Assembly: GCA_021779635.1 (NCBI GenBank)
Contig: JAJYAH010000320.1
Location: 1 to 7,587 of the forward strand
Reading direction: 5' to 3'
DNA from: Pseudomonadota bacterium
GTDB taxonomy: Bacteria > Pseudomonadota > Alphaproteobacteria > Rhizobiales > Xanthobacteraceae
Length of the DNA: 7,587 nt
Shown: positions 1 through 6,376 of the stretch, in pieces
Layout: each line of letters starts with the position of its first letter
How positions within the stretch are numbered: the stretch's first letter is position 1
Position numbers and translations under genes: made by a program
Notes under the pieces: model-generated
What the model was told of the DNA's origin: nothing
What the model saw: only the letters and a program-made list of their open reading frames with translations
Databases searched by the model: none

Positions 1-1
1 C

Positions 2-535
2 TCCATGGGCCTCGCCGGCGGTCTCGTCTGGCAATCGACCCACGGCAGCATCGTCCCCTGGGTCGTGCAGGTCGACAAGCTCGGCCAGGCGCAGGCTGTC
101 GCCCCCGCCGCCGCCGACTACACGCCAAGCGACCCGCAAATCGCCTGGTATCTCGCCCACTTTGTCCAGATGGTCCGCGCTCTGCCGGCCGATCCGATCA
201 TCGTGCGGCAGAATTGGCTGCAGGCCTACGACTTCACCACCACCTCGGGTTCCCAGGCGCTCAACGACTACGCCCGCGCCAACGACCCCTTCGCCAAGCT
301 CGGCAAACAGCAGATCGCGATCGACGTCTCGAGCGTGATCCGCGCCTCGCCCTCGAGCTTCCGGGTGGAGTGGGTCGAGCACCGCTACCAAGACGGCGCG
401 CTCGCCGACAACACCCGTTGGACCGCGATCCTCACCATCGCGATCCAGACGCCAACCTCCGCCGACGTGCTCCGCAAGAACCCGCTCGGCATCTACGTCA
501 CCGCAATCAACTGGTCGAAGGAGCTGGGACAATGA
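2..535 (+). CDS. trbF: Conjugal transfer protein TrbF (VirB8-like), 5' end missing
   Basis: TrbF is the VirB8-like inner-membrane protein of P-type conjugative type IV secretion systems. It has a short cytoplasmic N-terminus, one membrane helix and a periplasmic domain that helps assemble the channel. The visible 177 residues begin in the end of the membrane helix (GLAGGLVWQ), followed by the segment VPWVVQVDKLG that is typical just after the TrbF helix. The periplasmic domain follows, with SDPQIAWYLAHFVQMVRALP, a WLQAYDF segment and the C-terminal pattern RWTAILTIAIQTP...NPLGIYVTAINWSKEL. Family members are usually about 220-240 residues, so roughly 50 N-terminal residues lie outside the window. 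The ATG at position 5 is internal and should not be taken as the start. The stop codon overlaps the trbG start (ATGA). The assignment is firm because trbG and trbI follow in the canonical order. Confidence 0.93.
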   Translation, partial: SMGLAGGLVWQSTHGSIVPWVVQVDKLGQAQAVAPAAADYTPSDPQIAWYLAHFVQMVRALPADPIIVRQNWLQAYDFTTTSGSQALNDYARANDPFAKLGKQQIAIDVSSVIRASPSSFRVEWVEHRYQDGALADNTRWTAILTIAIQTPTSADVLRKNPLGIYVTAINWSKELGQ

Positions 536-1605
536 CCCCGCCGTTTTCCATGGAAGCCGGCGGTCCGGCTTCACGCGTCTCTGTAAATCCGCAGACCCGA
601 CACGCAGGCAATGCGGCTTTCCGTAATGCCGGGTTCGCTGCCTTGCTGCTTTCCGTCGCCGCGCTCGGCGGCTGCGCGCATCCATTCATCCCGCCGGACA
701 TCAACTACGACAGCGCCGTGCCGGCGAAGCTCACCGCCGACCCGCCAGCGCCGATCAAGATCGTGGAATTGCCCAAGCCCTTGCCGCTGCCCGGACAGTT
801 GAAGCCGCTCGATGGTGGAAAGCCCGCGCCCGAGGCCGCTGACCCGGCTATCCGCGTCAATCAGGCCAATGCAGCGGCACGCGTGCAGCCGGTACGCAAC
901 GGCTTCATCAACGCCGTGCAGGTCTATCCCTATTCGGCAGGCGCGCTCTATCAGGCCTACACCGCTCCTGGAGAGATCACCGACATCGCCTTGCAGGAAG
1001 GCGAGCAACTCGCAGGCACAGGTCCGGTTGCCGCCGGCGACACCGTGCGTTGGATCATCGGCGACACTGAAAGCGGCGCGGGTCCGAGTAAGAAGGTCCA
1101 TATCCTGGTCAAGCCGACTCGGCCCGAGCTGGTGACGAACCTGGTCATCAACACGGATCGGCGCACCTACTTCCTTGAGCTGCGCTCAACGGAGAAGACC
1201 TACATGGCGTCGGTCTCCTGGCAGTATCCGGAAGACCAGCTCATCGCGCTGCGACAGCAGAACCAGACCGCCGAGGCGGCCGCGCCGATCGCCACCGGGG
1301 TCGATCTCGCTGCGATCAACTTCCGCTACGCGATCCAGGGCGACACGCCAGCCTGGCGGCCGCTGCGCGCGTTCGATGACGGACAGAAGGTTTACATCGA
1401 ATTCCCTACCGGCATCCGCCAGGGCGAGATGCCGCCGCTCTTCGTCATCGGCCCGTCCGGCGGTTCGGAGCTGGTCAATTACCGAGTCAAGGGCAACTAC
1501 TACATCGTCGACCGGCTGTTCGCCGCCGCCGAGCTTCGTCTCGGCGACAAGGACAGCGAGCGGCGCGTCCGCATCGTCCGCACAGACGGAAGGCCGCGGT
1601 CATGA
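532..1605 (+). CDS. trbG: Conjugal transfer protein TrbG (VirB9/CagX-like lipoprotein)
   Basis: TrbG is the VirB9-like component of the outer-membrane core of the type IV secretion channel; it works in the periplasm with TrbI. The protein has 357 residues. Residues 31-48 form a hydrophobic signal ending in a lipobox LGGC with the lipidated cysteine at position 48. A proline-rich linker follows (about 60-105). Next comes a VirB9/CagX-type beta domain with ITDIALQEGE, GDTVRWIIGD, HILVKPTRPELVTNLVINTD and RRTYFLELRS (about 150-220). The C-terminal domain contains INFRYAIQGD, WRPLRAFDDGQKVYIEFP and the terminal RLFAAAELRLGDKDSERRVRI. The ATG at 532 overlaps the trbF stop and has AAGGAG 8 nt upstream. 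The n-region before the lipobox is long; the only other plausible start before the hydrophobic segment is ATG 550. The frame stays open upstream through trbF, but that extension is a shadow. The stop overlaps trbI. Confidence 0.94.
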   Translation: MTPPFSMEAGGPASRVSVNPQTRHAGNAAFRNAGFAALLLSVAALGGCAHPFIPPDINYDSAVPAKLTADPPAPIKIVELPKPLPLPGQLKPLDGGKPAPEAADPAIRVNQANAAARVQPVRNGFINAVQVYPYSAGALYQAYTAPGEITDIALQEGEQLAGTGPVAAGDTVRWIIGDTESGAGPSKKVHILVKPTRPELVTNLVINTDRRTYFLELRSTEKTYMASVSWQYPEDQLIALRQQNQTAEAAAPIATGVDLAAINFRYAIQGDTPAWRPLRAFDDGQKVYIEFPTGIRQGEMPPLFVIGPSGGSELVNYRVKGNYYIVDRLFAAAELRLGDKDSERRVRIVRTDGRPRS

Positions 1606-2816
1606 CGGCAGAAAATCCTGAAGAACATCCGGCTTCGCCTCCGGCGCCGCCCATCGCGCCGCCCGACCTTCGACTCCGGGGCGAGCGGCCACACGTGATG
1701 CGCCTATCCCGGAAGGTCCTGATCACCCTAGGCGCGGTCTCGGCGCTCGCGATCGCCGGCGCGCTTGGCTACGCGCTCCAGACCCACAATAAGACCCAGT
1801 CTGGAGAGGAACTGCTCAACACCCAGAACCGGCCGTCCGCCGAGGGCGTGGCGGGGTTGCCCAAAGACTATACCGGCCTGCCGCGACAGGCGCCTCCGCT
1901 GGGACCACCGCTGCCCGGCGATCTCGGCAAGCCGATCCTCAACGCTGGCGCAGCGCCGAACACCGTCACCCCGAGTGCTACACCTGACCCGGAAGCGCAG
2001 CGGAGAGCCCAGGAGCTGGAGGCCGCGCGGGTTAGCCGTCTCTTCACACAGACCAGTCAGCAGTCACCGGCCGCTGGCCAGATTCTCCCGAACCCCTCTG
2101 GCGCTACCACAGGGGCTCCCGTCGCCACGCCTCCTGTCGACGCCGGCTCCGCCCAGAACATGCAGGATCGCAAGACAGCGTTCTTGAACGCCTCAACCGA
2201 CAAGCGCACTATCAGCGCCGACCGGCTGGAGGCTGCGGCCTCGCCGTACGTCGTGCAGGCCGGTACGGTCATCCCTGCCGCTCTGATCACGGGCATCCGC
2301 TCCGATCTTCCCGGCCAGATCACCGCCCAAGTGACCGAGGCGGTCTACGACAGCCCATCCGGCAAATATCTCCTGATCCCGCAGGGCTCGAAGCTGATCG
2401 GCCAATACGACAGCTCCGTCGCTTTCGGGCAGTCGCGAGTCTTGCTGGTTTGGACCCGGATCATCATGCCGGACGGCGGCTCGATCGTGCTCGAACGCCA
2501 GCCTGGCGCCGACACCGAAGGTTACGCTGGCCTCGAGGACGAGGTCGACAATCATTGGGGTATGCTGTTCAAGGCGGCCGTCCTTTCGACCCTGCTCAGC
2601 GTCGGCGCAGAAGCCGGCACCAGCCAGGACGAGAATAACCTGGTGCAGGCGATCCGGAGCGGCGCCTCCAACAGCATCAGCCAAACCGGCCAGCAGATCG
2701 TGCAGCGCCAGCTCAACATCCAACCGACGCTGACGATCCGGCCTGGTTTCCCGGTCCGCGTCATCGTCACGCACGACCTGGTGTTGGCGCCTTACGTCCA
2801 AAGCGGCACGCCATGA
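1602..2816 (+). CDS. trbI: Conjugal transfer protein TrbI (VirB10-like channel protein)
   Basis: TrbI is the VirB10-like protein that spans the envelope and links the inner-membrane energy complex to the outer-membrane pore of the conjugation channel. The protein has 404 residues, normal for the family. A proline-rich cytoplasmic N-terminus (1-30) is followed by one membrane helix (about 38-59, VLITLGAVSALAIAGALGYA). A long Pro/Ala/Gln-rich periplasmic linker runs from about 60 to 205. The conserved TrbI/VirB10 beta-barrel domain (about 213-400) shows VQAGTVIPAALITGI, SPSGKYLLIPQGSKLIGQYD, RVLLVWTRIIMPDG, the stretch GYAGLEDEVDNHWG, a hydrophobic antenna-like helix segment (MLFKAAVLSTLLSVGAEAG) and a terminal RPGFPVRVIVTHDLVLAPY. 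The start overlaps the trbG stop (ATGA), with GGAAGG about 8 nt upstream. The stop overlaps the next small gene in the same way. Confidence 0.96.
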   Translation: MTAENPEEHPASPPAPPIAPPDLRLRGERPHVMRLSRKVLITLGAVSALAIAGALGYALQTHNKTQSGEELLNTQNRPSAEGVAGLPKDYTGLPRQAPPLGPPLPGDLGKPILNAGAAPNTVTPSATPDPEAQRRAQELEAARVSRLFTQTSQQSPAAGQILPNPSGATTGAPVATPPVDAGSAQNMQDRKTAFLNASTDKRTISADRLEAAASPYVVQAGTVIPAALITGIRSDLPGQITAQVTEAVYDSPSGKYLLIPQGSKLIGQYDSSVAFGQSRVLLVWTRIIMPDGGSIVLERQPGADTEGYAGLEDEVDNHWGMLFKAAVLSTLLSVGAEAGTSQDENNLVQAIRSGASNSISQTGQQIVQRQLNIQPTLTIRPGFPVRVIVTHDLVLAPYVQSGTP

Positions 2817-3067
2817 CGAAGCTCAAACTCGGGCCGCTGGCCGACGACAAGCCTGTCAAGATCAGCATCGAACTGCCCGCCGGGTTACATCGCGATTTGA
2901 TCGCTTATGCCGAGGTCCTCGGTCGGACCACTGGCCAGTCCGTGCCCGATCCGGCCAAGCTGATCGTGCCGATGATCGAGCGATTCATGGCGACCGATCG
3001 CGGCTTTGCCAAAGCGAAGCGCACCACCGCTCAGGCCCGAGCCGGCGGCGCCGAAAAGTCCGGATAG
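2813..3067 (+). CDS. DUF2274-type small protein, translationally coupled to trbI
   Basis: An 84-residue soluble protein of the type usually annotated DUF2274 and found directly after trbI in alphaproteobacterial trb clusters; its function is not established. It has no signal peptide or membrane helix. The layout seen is a short N-terminal strand (VKISIELP, about 15-22), a helix (LHRDLIAYAEVLGR), a short loop and a second helix (AKLIVPMIERFMATD, about 48-62), then a basic Ala/Lys/Arg-rich tail. This strand-helix-helix order resembles ribbon-helix-helix DNA-binding proteins; that reading is inference. The ATG overlaps the trbI stop (ATGA) and no separate Shine-Dalgarno is evident, so translation probably depends on trbI. 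The last 37 bp overlap the 3' end of the convergent LysR gene, leaving no room for an intergenic terminator. Confidence 0.85.
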   Translation: MTKLKLGPLADDKPVKISIELPAGLHRDLIAYAEVLGRTTGQSVPDPAKLIVPMIERFMATDRGFAKAKRTTAQARAGGAEKSG

Positions 3068-3969
3068 CGTTCGCGAAGCATATCCAGAAATGGAGGCAAA
3101 GACGGATTGCCGTTCACGTGACGCCATAGGGCGTGGAAGTTCAGGCGTGTGGGGCCGCCAAGCTCGTGTAGCTCGCGGAAGACGATGCCCGGATAGACAA
3201 CGCCAGTGGCGCCTTCCAAAGCCAGGAGTACGCCCCAGCCGCCGCCGACCAGCGTAAGAAGCCTGTCGAGTGCCACGTCGTGGCGCACTACTTTTTGTGG
3301 CTCCAGACCGGCAATCTTGCTCATGAGGAGCTTCAGAAATTCCGGCCCCGGCCCACGCTGCGGCACCAACAGCGACTCGCCCCTGAGATCATCCCAGCCG
3401 ATGAATTCCTTGATGCATAACGGGTGATCGTCGGGCAGCGCCACCACAAGCCGCTCGCTCCAAACGGTCAGCGATCTGTCCTCCCATCTGGTGCCGCTCT
3501 CCGCGACGAAGGCAATATCGACGGCGGAGCTCGCCAAATCGGAAACCAGATGGTCGATCGACCCATCGACCAGATGTGTCTCTACTTCTGGAAACCGACG
3601 GCGATGCTCAACGAGGGTCGCACGCAGATTGCCGGCGGAGAGGGAGGTATGGATACCGATCGTCAGCCGTCCGCTCTCGCCCCGTGAACGCGTCTTAAGG
3701 CGAGATACGACGGTGTCGGTCTCCTCGATGATCCGGTGCGCCGCACCCAGGAATTCCTGACCTGCCACGGTCGGGCGGGTACCACCGTTTGTGCGTTCGA
3801 AAAGAACCGCACCCAGTTGATACTCGAGAGCGCGCAAACGCCGGCTCAATGTCGATTGCCGGATGTTAAGTGCCTCTGCCGCCTGGCGAAGACTGCGATG
3901 TTGCGACGCGACGACCGCCCATTTGAGGTCGCGCAATTCGACGGCCGTTTGGAAGCCACCCGAACGCAT
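3031..3969 (-). CDS. LysR-type transcriptional regulator
   Basis: A 312-residue LysR-type regulator, normal length for the family. Residues about 12-70 form the N-terminal winged helix-turn-helix (DLKWAVVASQHRSLRQAAEA, LNIRQSTLSRRLRALEYQLG, LFERTNGGTRPTVAGQEFL). A linker helix follows, and then the periplasmic-binding-protein-like effector domain from about 100 (RLTIGIHTSLSAGNLRATL, DIAFVAE, RLVVALPDDHPL, a second lobe and a C-terminal FLDMLRERYPDF). The start ATG has a GAGG about 4 nt upstream. The gene lies downstream of the MFS gene on the same strand and ends inside the DUF2274 gene of the convergent trb operon. LysR genes next to the end of trb clusters occur in related conjugative elements, so it may belong to the element backbone rather than to the transporter unit. 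The effector and targets cannot be deduced. Confidence 0.93.
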   Translation of the reverse strand: MRSGGFQTAVELRDLKWAVVASQHRSLRQAAEALNIRQSTLSRRLRALEYQLGAVLFERTNGGTRPTVAGQEFLGAAHRIIEETDTVVSRLKTRSRGESGRLTIGIHTSLSAGNLRATLVEHRRRFPEVETHLVDGSIDHLVSDLASSAVDIAFVAESGTRWEDRSLTVWSERLVVALPDDHPLCIKEFIGWDDLRGESLLVPQRGPGPEFLKLLMSKIAGLEPQKVVRHDVALDRLLTLVGGGWGVLLALEGATGVVYPGIVFRELHELGGPTRLNFHALWRHVNGNPSLPPFLDMLRERYPDFSAPPARA

Positions 3970-3975
3970 GGGACC

Positions 3976-4278
3976 TCAGCATGTCGGAAGCCGCTGAGCT
4001 GTCTCCGCTGGTGAGAGCTCGGGGCTAGTTCGGGCTGCGGGATCCTTCCGTTTGCCGTCGACGAGACTGTTCATGCTCGACCTCCAACGCGGAGGTCGTG
4101 ACCGGGCTAATGTAGAACGGTCAACATAGTTTTGGGCAAACCGATGACGGATGCTCGGCCTGGCGCGAAATCTACCGCGTCCTCTAAAGAACTCCGCCGC
4201 AATGACCGGCGAAAAGACGCGCCCGTCGCGGACCTTGTCGATGAACGGCTCTCCCATGTTACTCGCGCGCGAGAACAA
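3976..4278 (-). CDS. Doubtful small ORF between MFS and LysR genes
   Basis: A 100-codon reading frame that almost exactly fills the 319-bp gap between the MFS gene and the LysR gene on their shared strand. It opens with TTG at 4278, preceded at 6-nt spacing by a perfect AGGAGG (4285-4290 on the complementary strand) that overlaps the MFS stop, and it ends 6 nt before the LysR ATG. An in-frame ATG lies at codon 8 (MGEPFIDKVRDGRVFSP). The first 35 residues look protein-like. The rest is rich in Arg, Ser and Pro, as expected of an out-of-frame reading of GC-rich DNA. No family is recognised. It could be a real small gene, the 5' stub of a decayed gene, or chance. Confidence 0.25.
   Translation of the reverse strand: MFSRASNMGEPFIDKVRDGRVFSPVIAAEFFRGRGRFRARPSIRHRFAQNYVDRSTLARSRPPRWRSSMNSLVDGKRKDPAARTSPELSPAETAQRLPTC
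4078..4098. repeat. Perfect 8-bp inverted repeat, possible hairpin
   Basis: CGACCTCC and GGAGGTCG flank a 5-nt loop (AACGC), giving a GC-rich 8-bp stem in the MFS-LysR gap. No T-run follows on either strand, so it does not look like a standard intrinsic terminator. It could attenuate read-through from the MFS gene into the LysR gene, or be a protein-binding dyad. It lies inside the doubtful small ORF. Confidence 0.35.
4110..4127. promoter_or_regulatory. Possible LysR operator upstream of LysR gene
   Basis: A short dyad ATGT-N10-ACAT about 140 bp upstream of the LysR start. It overlaps a TTGACC (-35-like on the - strand, 4119-4124). LysR-type proteins commonly autoregulate through interrupted dyads of the T-N11-A kind, and a T-N11-A can be read here, but the arms are only 4 bp and no convincing -10 box accompanies the TTGACC. 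Confidence 0.2.
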
Positions 4279-4288
4279 TGTTCGCCTC

Positions 4289-5638
4289 CTACGGCCGGGC
4301 TTGCGTAATCAAGGGCGACGCCGTGGCGCTCTCTCTTTCTACCGGCTGGGAGGCCGCGACATGCGCGGCCACCGGCACCAATGGCTTCGGCAGCAGCAAT
4401 ATCAAGCATGCCGCGACAAAGGCGCAGCCAGCGCTGGCGAGGATTGGCAGTGAATAGCTGTGGAAGAGATCGAAGCCATCGCCAGCGAGCTTCGGCCCGA
4501 CGAGCGTGCCGACGGCCCCAGCCGTGTACAGGATACCGATGATGCCACTAGCGTTGCGCCCTCCGAAATAATCGACGGTCAGGGACGGATAAAGCGCGAC
4601 GAAGCCACCCTGGCAGCTCCCGAAGATGAGCGCGAAGGCCGTCAGCTGCCAAACGCTGTCGGCTACGCGCCACCACAGCAGCATGGCGGCGAGACCGAAG
4701 AACGCGAGGGCCAGTGACCGTCCCCGGCCGATCCGATCGGCGAGGCTGCCGACAGCCAAGCGGCCGGCGATACTGCCGATGCCGAGCATGCTAAAGATGG
4801 TAACCGCCGAGGCATGAGAGATGCCGTGATCCTCTGCGTACGGAACGAGATGGACGAAGGGGACGAAGGCGCCGACGCTTGCGAAGACCAAGCCGACATA
4901 GAGGAGAAGAAATGGTCGGGACCGAAGTGCGTCCTTGACGCTCCAACCCGTCACGACCGCTTTCTCGTTCGCTGCGGCAGGATCTGCGACGCCGCCATCA
5001 GGCAGCCAGCCATAGCGTTCAGGGCCGCGCTCGAGCAGCAGCGCGGCACCACCGCCCCCGACGATCGTCAGCACCGCGAACACCGACCACGCGCCCCGCC
5101 AGCCCAGCGAGGAGATGAGCGGCGCCGCAATCAGAGGCAGGCATAGCGTGCCAAGACCGATACCCGCGACAGCAAGGCCAGAGGCGGTGCTGCGCCCCCT
5201 GTGATACCAGCGTTGCACGGCGGCAATCGCGGGCACATAGGAAAAACCAATGCCGCTGCCGACGCCGACGCCGAACCCCAGATAAATCTGCCAAAGCGCG
5301 GTCGCGTGCGCAGCGAACAACAAGCCTGCTCCCCCGAGCAGGATACCGATCAGCGCAACCAGGCGCGGCCCGAGACGGTCTGCAAGCGGGCCGCTGACCA
5401 AGCCGAGAAGGAAATATAGGAGAGCGGCAATCGAGTAAATGAGCGCGATCGCCCCCCGCTGCGCCGTGAACGCCTCTTGCAGCGATCCGAAGAACGGTGA
5501 GAAGCTGTTGATAATGCCGAACATCACGAACATCACGCCAAAGGCGCCGATGACCACGTTGCGGCCGTGTCGCTTCGAGCGTCGCTGTTCTATGGCGGCA
5601 GCGCCGATGATTTGCTCTCCAAATGAATGGTCGCCCAT
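4289..5638 (-). CDS. MFS transporter, oxalate/monocarboxylate-like
   Basis: A 449-residue inner-membrane secondary transporter of the major facilitator superfamily. About 12 hydrophobic helices can be traced: six between residues 27 and 202, a cytoplasmic loop (about 203-240), and six between about 242 and 418. Loop motif A appears after helix 2 (GPLADRLGPR, 83-92) and again in the second half (GSLADRIGRGRS, 297-308). The segment RWYHRGRSTASGLAVAGIGLG (about 143-163) is characteristic of the OFA/monocarboxylate-porter-like branch, which often carries organic acids; the actual substrate is unknown. The ATG has GGGAG 8 nt upstream. The gene lies 142 bp downstream of the thioesterase gene on the same strand. 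That gap holds no clear promoter or terminator, so co-transcription from the thioesterase promoter is likely. The last ~30 residues after the final helix are a soluble tail. Confidence 0.93.
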   Translation of the reverse strand: MGDHSFGEQIIGAAAIEQRRSKRHGRNVVIGAFGVMFVMFGIINSFSPFFGSLQEAFTAQRGAIALIYSIAALLYFLLGLVSGPLADRLGPRLVALIGILLGGAGLLFAAHATALWQIYLGFGVGVGSGIGFSYVPAIAAVQRWYHRGRSTASGLAVAGIGLGTLCLPLIAAPLISSLGWRGAWSVFAVLTIVGGGGAALLLERGPERYGWLPDGGVADPAAANEKAVVTGWSVKDALRSRPFLLLYVGLVFASVGAFVPFVHLVPYAEDHGISHASAVTIFSMLGIGSIAGRLAVGSLADRIGRGRSLALAFFGLAAMLLWWRVADSVWQLTAFALIFGSCQGGFVALYPSLTVDYFGGRNASGIIGILYTAGAVGTLVGPKLAGDGFDLFHSYSLPILASAGCAFVAACLILLLPKPLVPVAAHVAASQPVERESATASPLITQARP

Positions 5639-5756
5639 CTTTACAGCTCCCGATACTCAGCTTTTCGAAGAGTCAAATGTGCTTGACGCGGCCGGCTGCT
5701 GTTCGTTGCTTTCGGTACGTCACGGATTGGGTTAGTGAGAGAGCGGCGCGATAACG

Positions 5757-5770
5757 TCGCGTTTGCGCGA
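5757..5770 (-). other. Short hairpin after thioesterase stop
   Basis: TCGCG and CGCGA flank a 4-nt loop 10 nt beyond the thioesterase stop codon. The stem is only 5 bp and has no T-tract, so it is a weak candidate for attenuation or mRNA 3'-end protection between the thioesterase and MFS genes. Confidence 0.15.
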
Positions 5771-5780
5771 GCGGTCTCAG

Positions 5781-6281
5781 TCAATCGGCGCCAAGCGGGA
5801 ACGTCATGCACGTTGCCGTACCGTGGGCGTAGAGCTTGCCGCTCATATCGACAAGCTGGCCCTCTGCCGTCGCGATCCGCGTGCCGCTATGCGTGACTCT
5901 ACCCTCGCAACGCATTGACCCGGTGCGCACCGCGATCGGCCGGACAAAATGCGTGTTCAACTGGAGCGTTGCGAACCCATACTCGGCGGGGAGCGTCGTA
6001 TGCACCGCAATGCTCATCGCGGAATCCAGAAGGATGCATGTGATGCCGCCATGGACAGAACCGACAACATTGTAATGATATTCCGCAGGTTCGAACTCTA
6101 TGTGGATCTTGCCTGGATCCACTAGCGTGAAGCGGAAACCGACGAGTTCGCATACAGGTGCAGGCGACGCCTCGCCACGCATGACCATACGGGTATATTC
6201 AAGCCCGCCCACCTTGCGCGCAACGTCCAACGCCGGATGAGGGTCGACCCAGCGGACATTCCGACTCCTCTCCTCGTCCAT
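5781..6281 (-). CDS. PaaI-type hotdog-fold thioesterase
   Basis: A 166-residue single-domain hotdog protein of the PaaI/acyl-CoA thioesterase type, which hydrolyses acyl-CoA thioesters in the cytoplasm, normally as a dimer or tetramer. The hallmark is the HGG motif within NVVGSVHGGITCILLDSAMS (residues about 71-90). It carries N71, H77-G78-G79 and the conserved acidic residue D86 on the central helix, the usual catalytic positions in the family. Downstream strands are ATLQLNTHFVRPI, GSMRCEGRVTHSGTRIATAEGQLVD and GKLYAHGTATC. The N-terminal ~45 residues precede the hotdog core and contain no recognised domain. The ATG has AAGGAG 5 nt upstream and a strong promoter about 40 bp upstream. It is the first gene of a probable unit with the MFS transporter and is divergent from the CGNR gene. 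The acyl substrate cannot be inferred. Confidence 0.92.
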   Translation of the reverse strand: MDEERSRNVRWVDPHPALDVARKVGGLEYTRMVMRGEASPAPVCELVGFRFTLVDPGKIHIEFEPAEYHYNVVGSVHGGITCILLDSAMSIAVHTTLPAEYGFATLQLNTHFVRPIAVRTGSMRCEGRVTHSGTRIATAEGQLVDMSGKLYAHGTATCMTFPLGAD

Positions 6282-6300
6282 CCGCGCTCCTTTCGAGGGG

Positions 6301-6329
6301 TTGAAGGCTAGACACCGCCAAAGTATATT
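6301..6329 (+). promoter_or_regulatory. Predicted promoter of the CGNR gene
   Basis: TTGAAG at 6301-6306 and TATATT at 6324-6329 are separated by 17 bp, a good sigma70-like arrangement. The start of transcription would fall near 6336, about 30 nt before the CGNR start codon. The -10 box overlaps that of the opposing promoter and lies inside the 31-bp dyad. Confidence 0.55.
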
Positions 6330-6340
6330 TGATGGTGTCT
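6310..6340. promoter_or_regulatory. 31-bp dyad operator over the divergent promoters
   Basis: The outer arms AGACACC (6310-6316) and GGTGTCT (6334-6340) are perfect 7-bp inverted repeats. Inner arms CAAA (6319-6322) and TTTG (6328-6331) continue the symmetry, centred on 6325. The dyad covers the -10 boxes of both divergent promoters, so a protein bound here should repress both. The CGNR protein or one of the nearby regulators is a candidate binder; this is inference. Confidence 0.6.
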
Positions 6341-6376
6341 TACGGAGTCAACCGCCAAACGTGTTATGCTGGTGTC
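6314..6376. repeat. Two tandem copies of an operator-like element, 37-bp period
   Basis: ACCGCCAAA occurs at 6314-6322 and again at 6351-6359. GGTGTC occurs at 6334-6339 and again at 6371-6376. Both pairs are offset by exactly 37 bp. Compared position by position, the 26-bp units agree at 19 positions. The second copy has lost most of its outer dyad (only ACC/GGT remains). It abuts the -35 box of the - strand promoter and runs into the first codons of the CGNR gene. Confidence 0.55.
6322..6351 (-). promoter_or_regulatory. Predicted promoter of the thioesterase-MFS unit
   Basis: On the - strand TTGACT (6346-6351) and TATACT (6322-6327) are 18 bp apart, both close to sigma70 consensus. The predicted start near 6315 leaves a leader of about 34 nt before the thioesterase ATG, which includes its AAGGAG ribosome-binding site. 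Confidence 0.6.

Noticed and set aside
214..531. Upstream extension of the trbG frame to an ATG inside trbF
   Set aside because: The extension is Arg/His/Pro-rich shadow coding of trbF; the coupled ATG at 532 with AAGGAG and a downstream lipobox is the sensible start.
571..1101. Long antisense frame within trbG
   Set aside because: Lies wholly under a well supported gene, has no recognisable domain, and its composition is that of a GC-rich shadow.
2193..2801. 202-codon antisense frame within trbI
   Set aside because: Mirror of the conserved TrbI domain; no family resemblance and no ribosome-binding context.
4107..4409. - strand frame overlapping the MFS 3' end
   Set aside because: Starts inside the MFS coding region in another frame and shows no family features.
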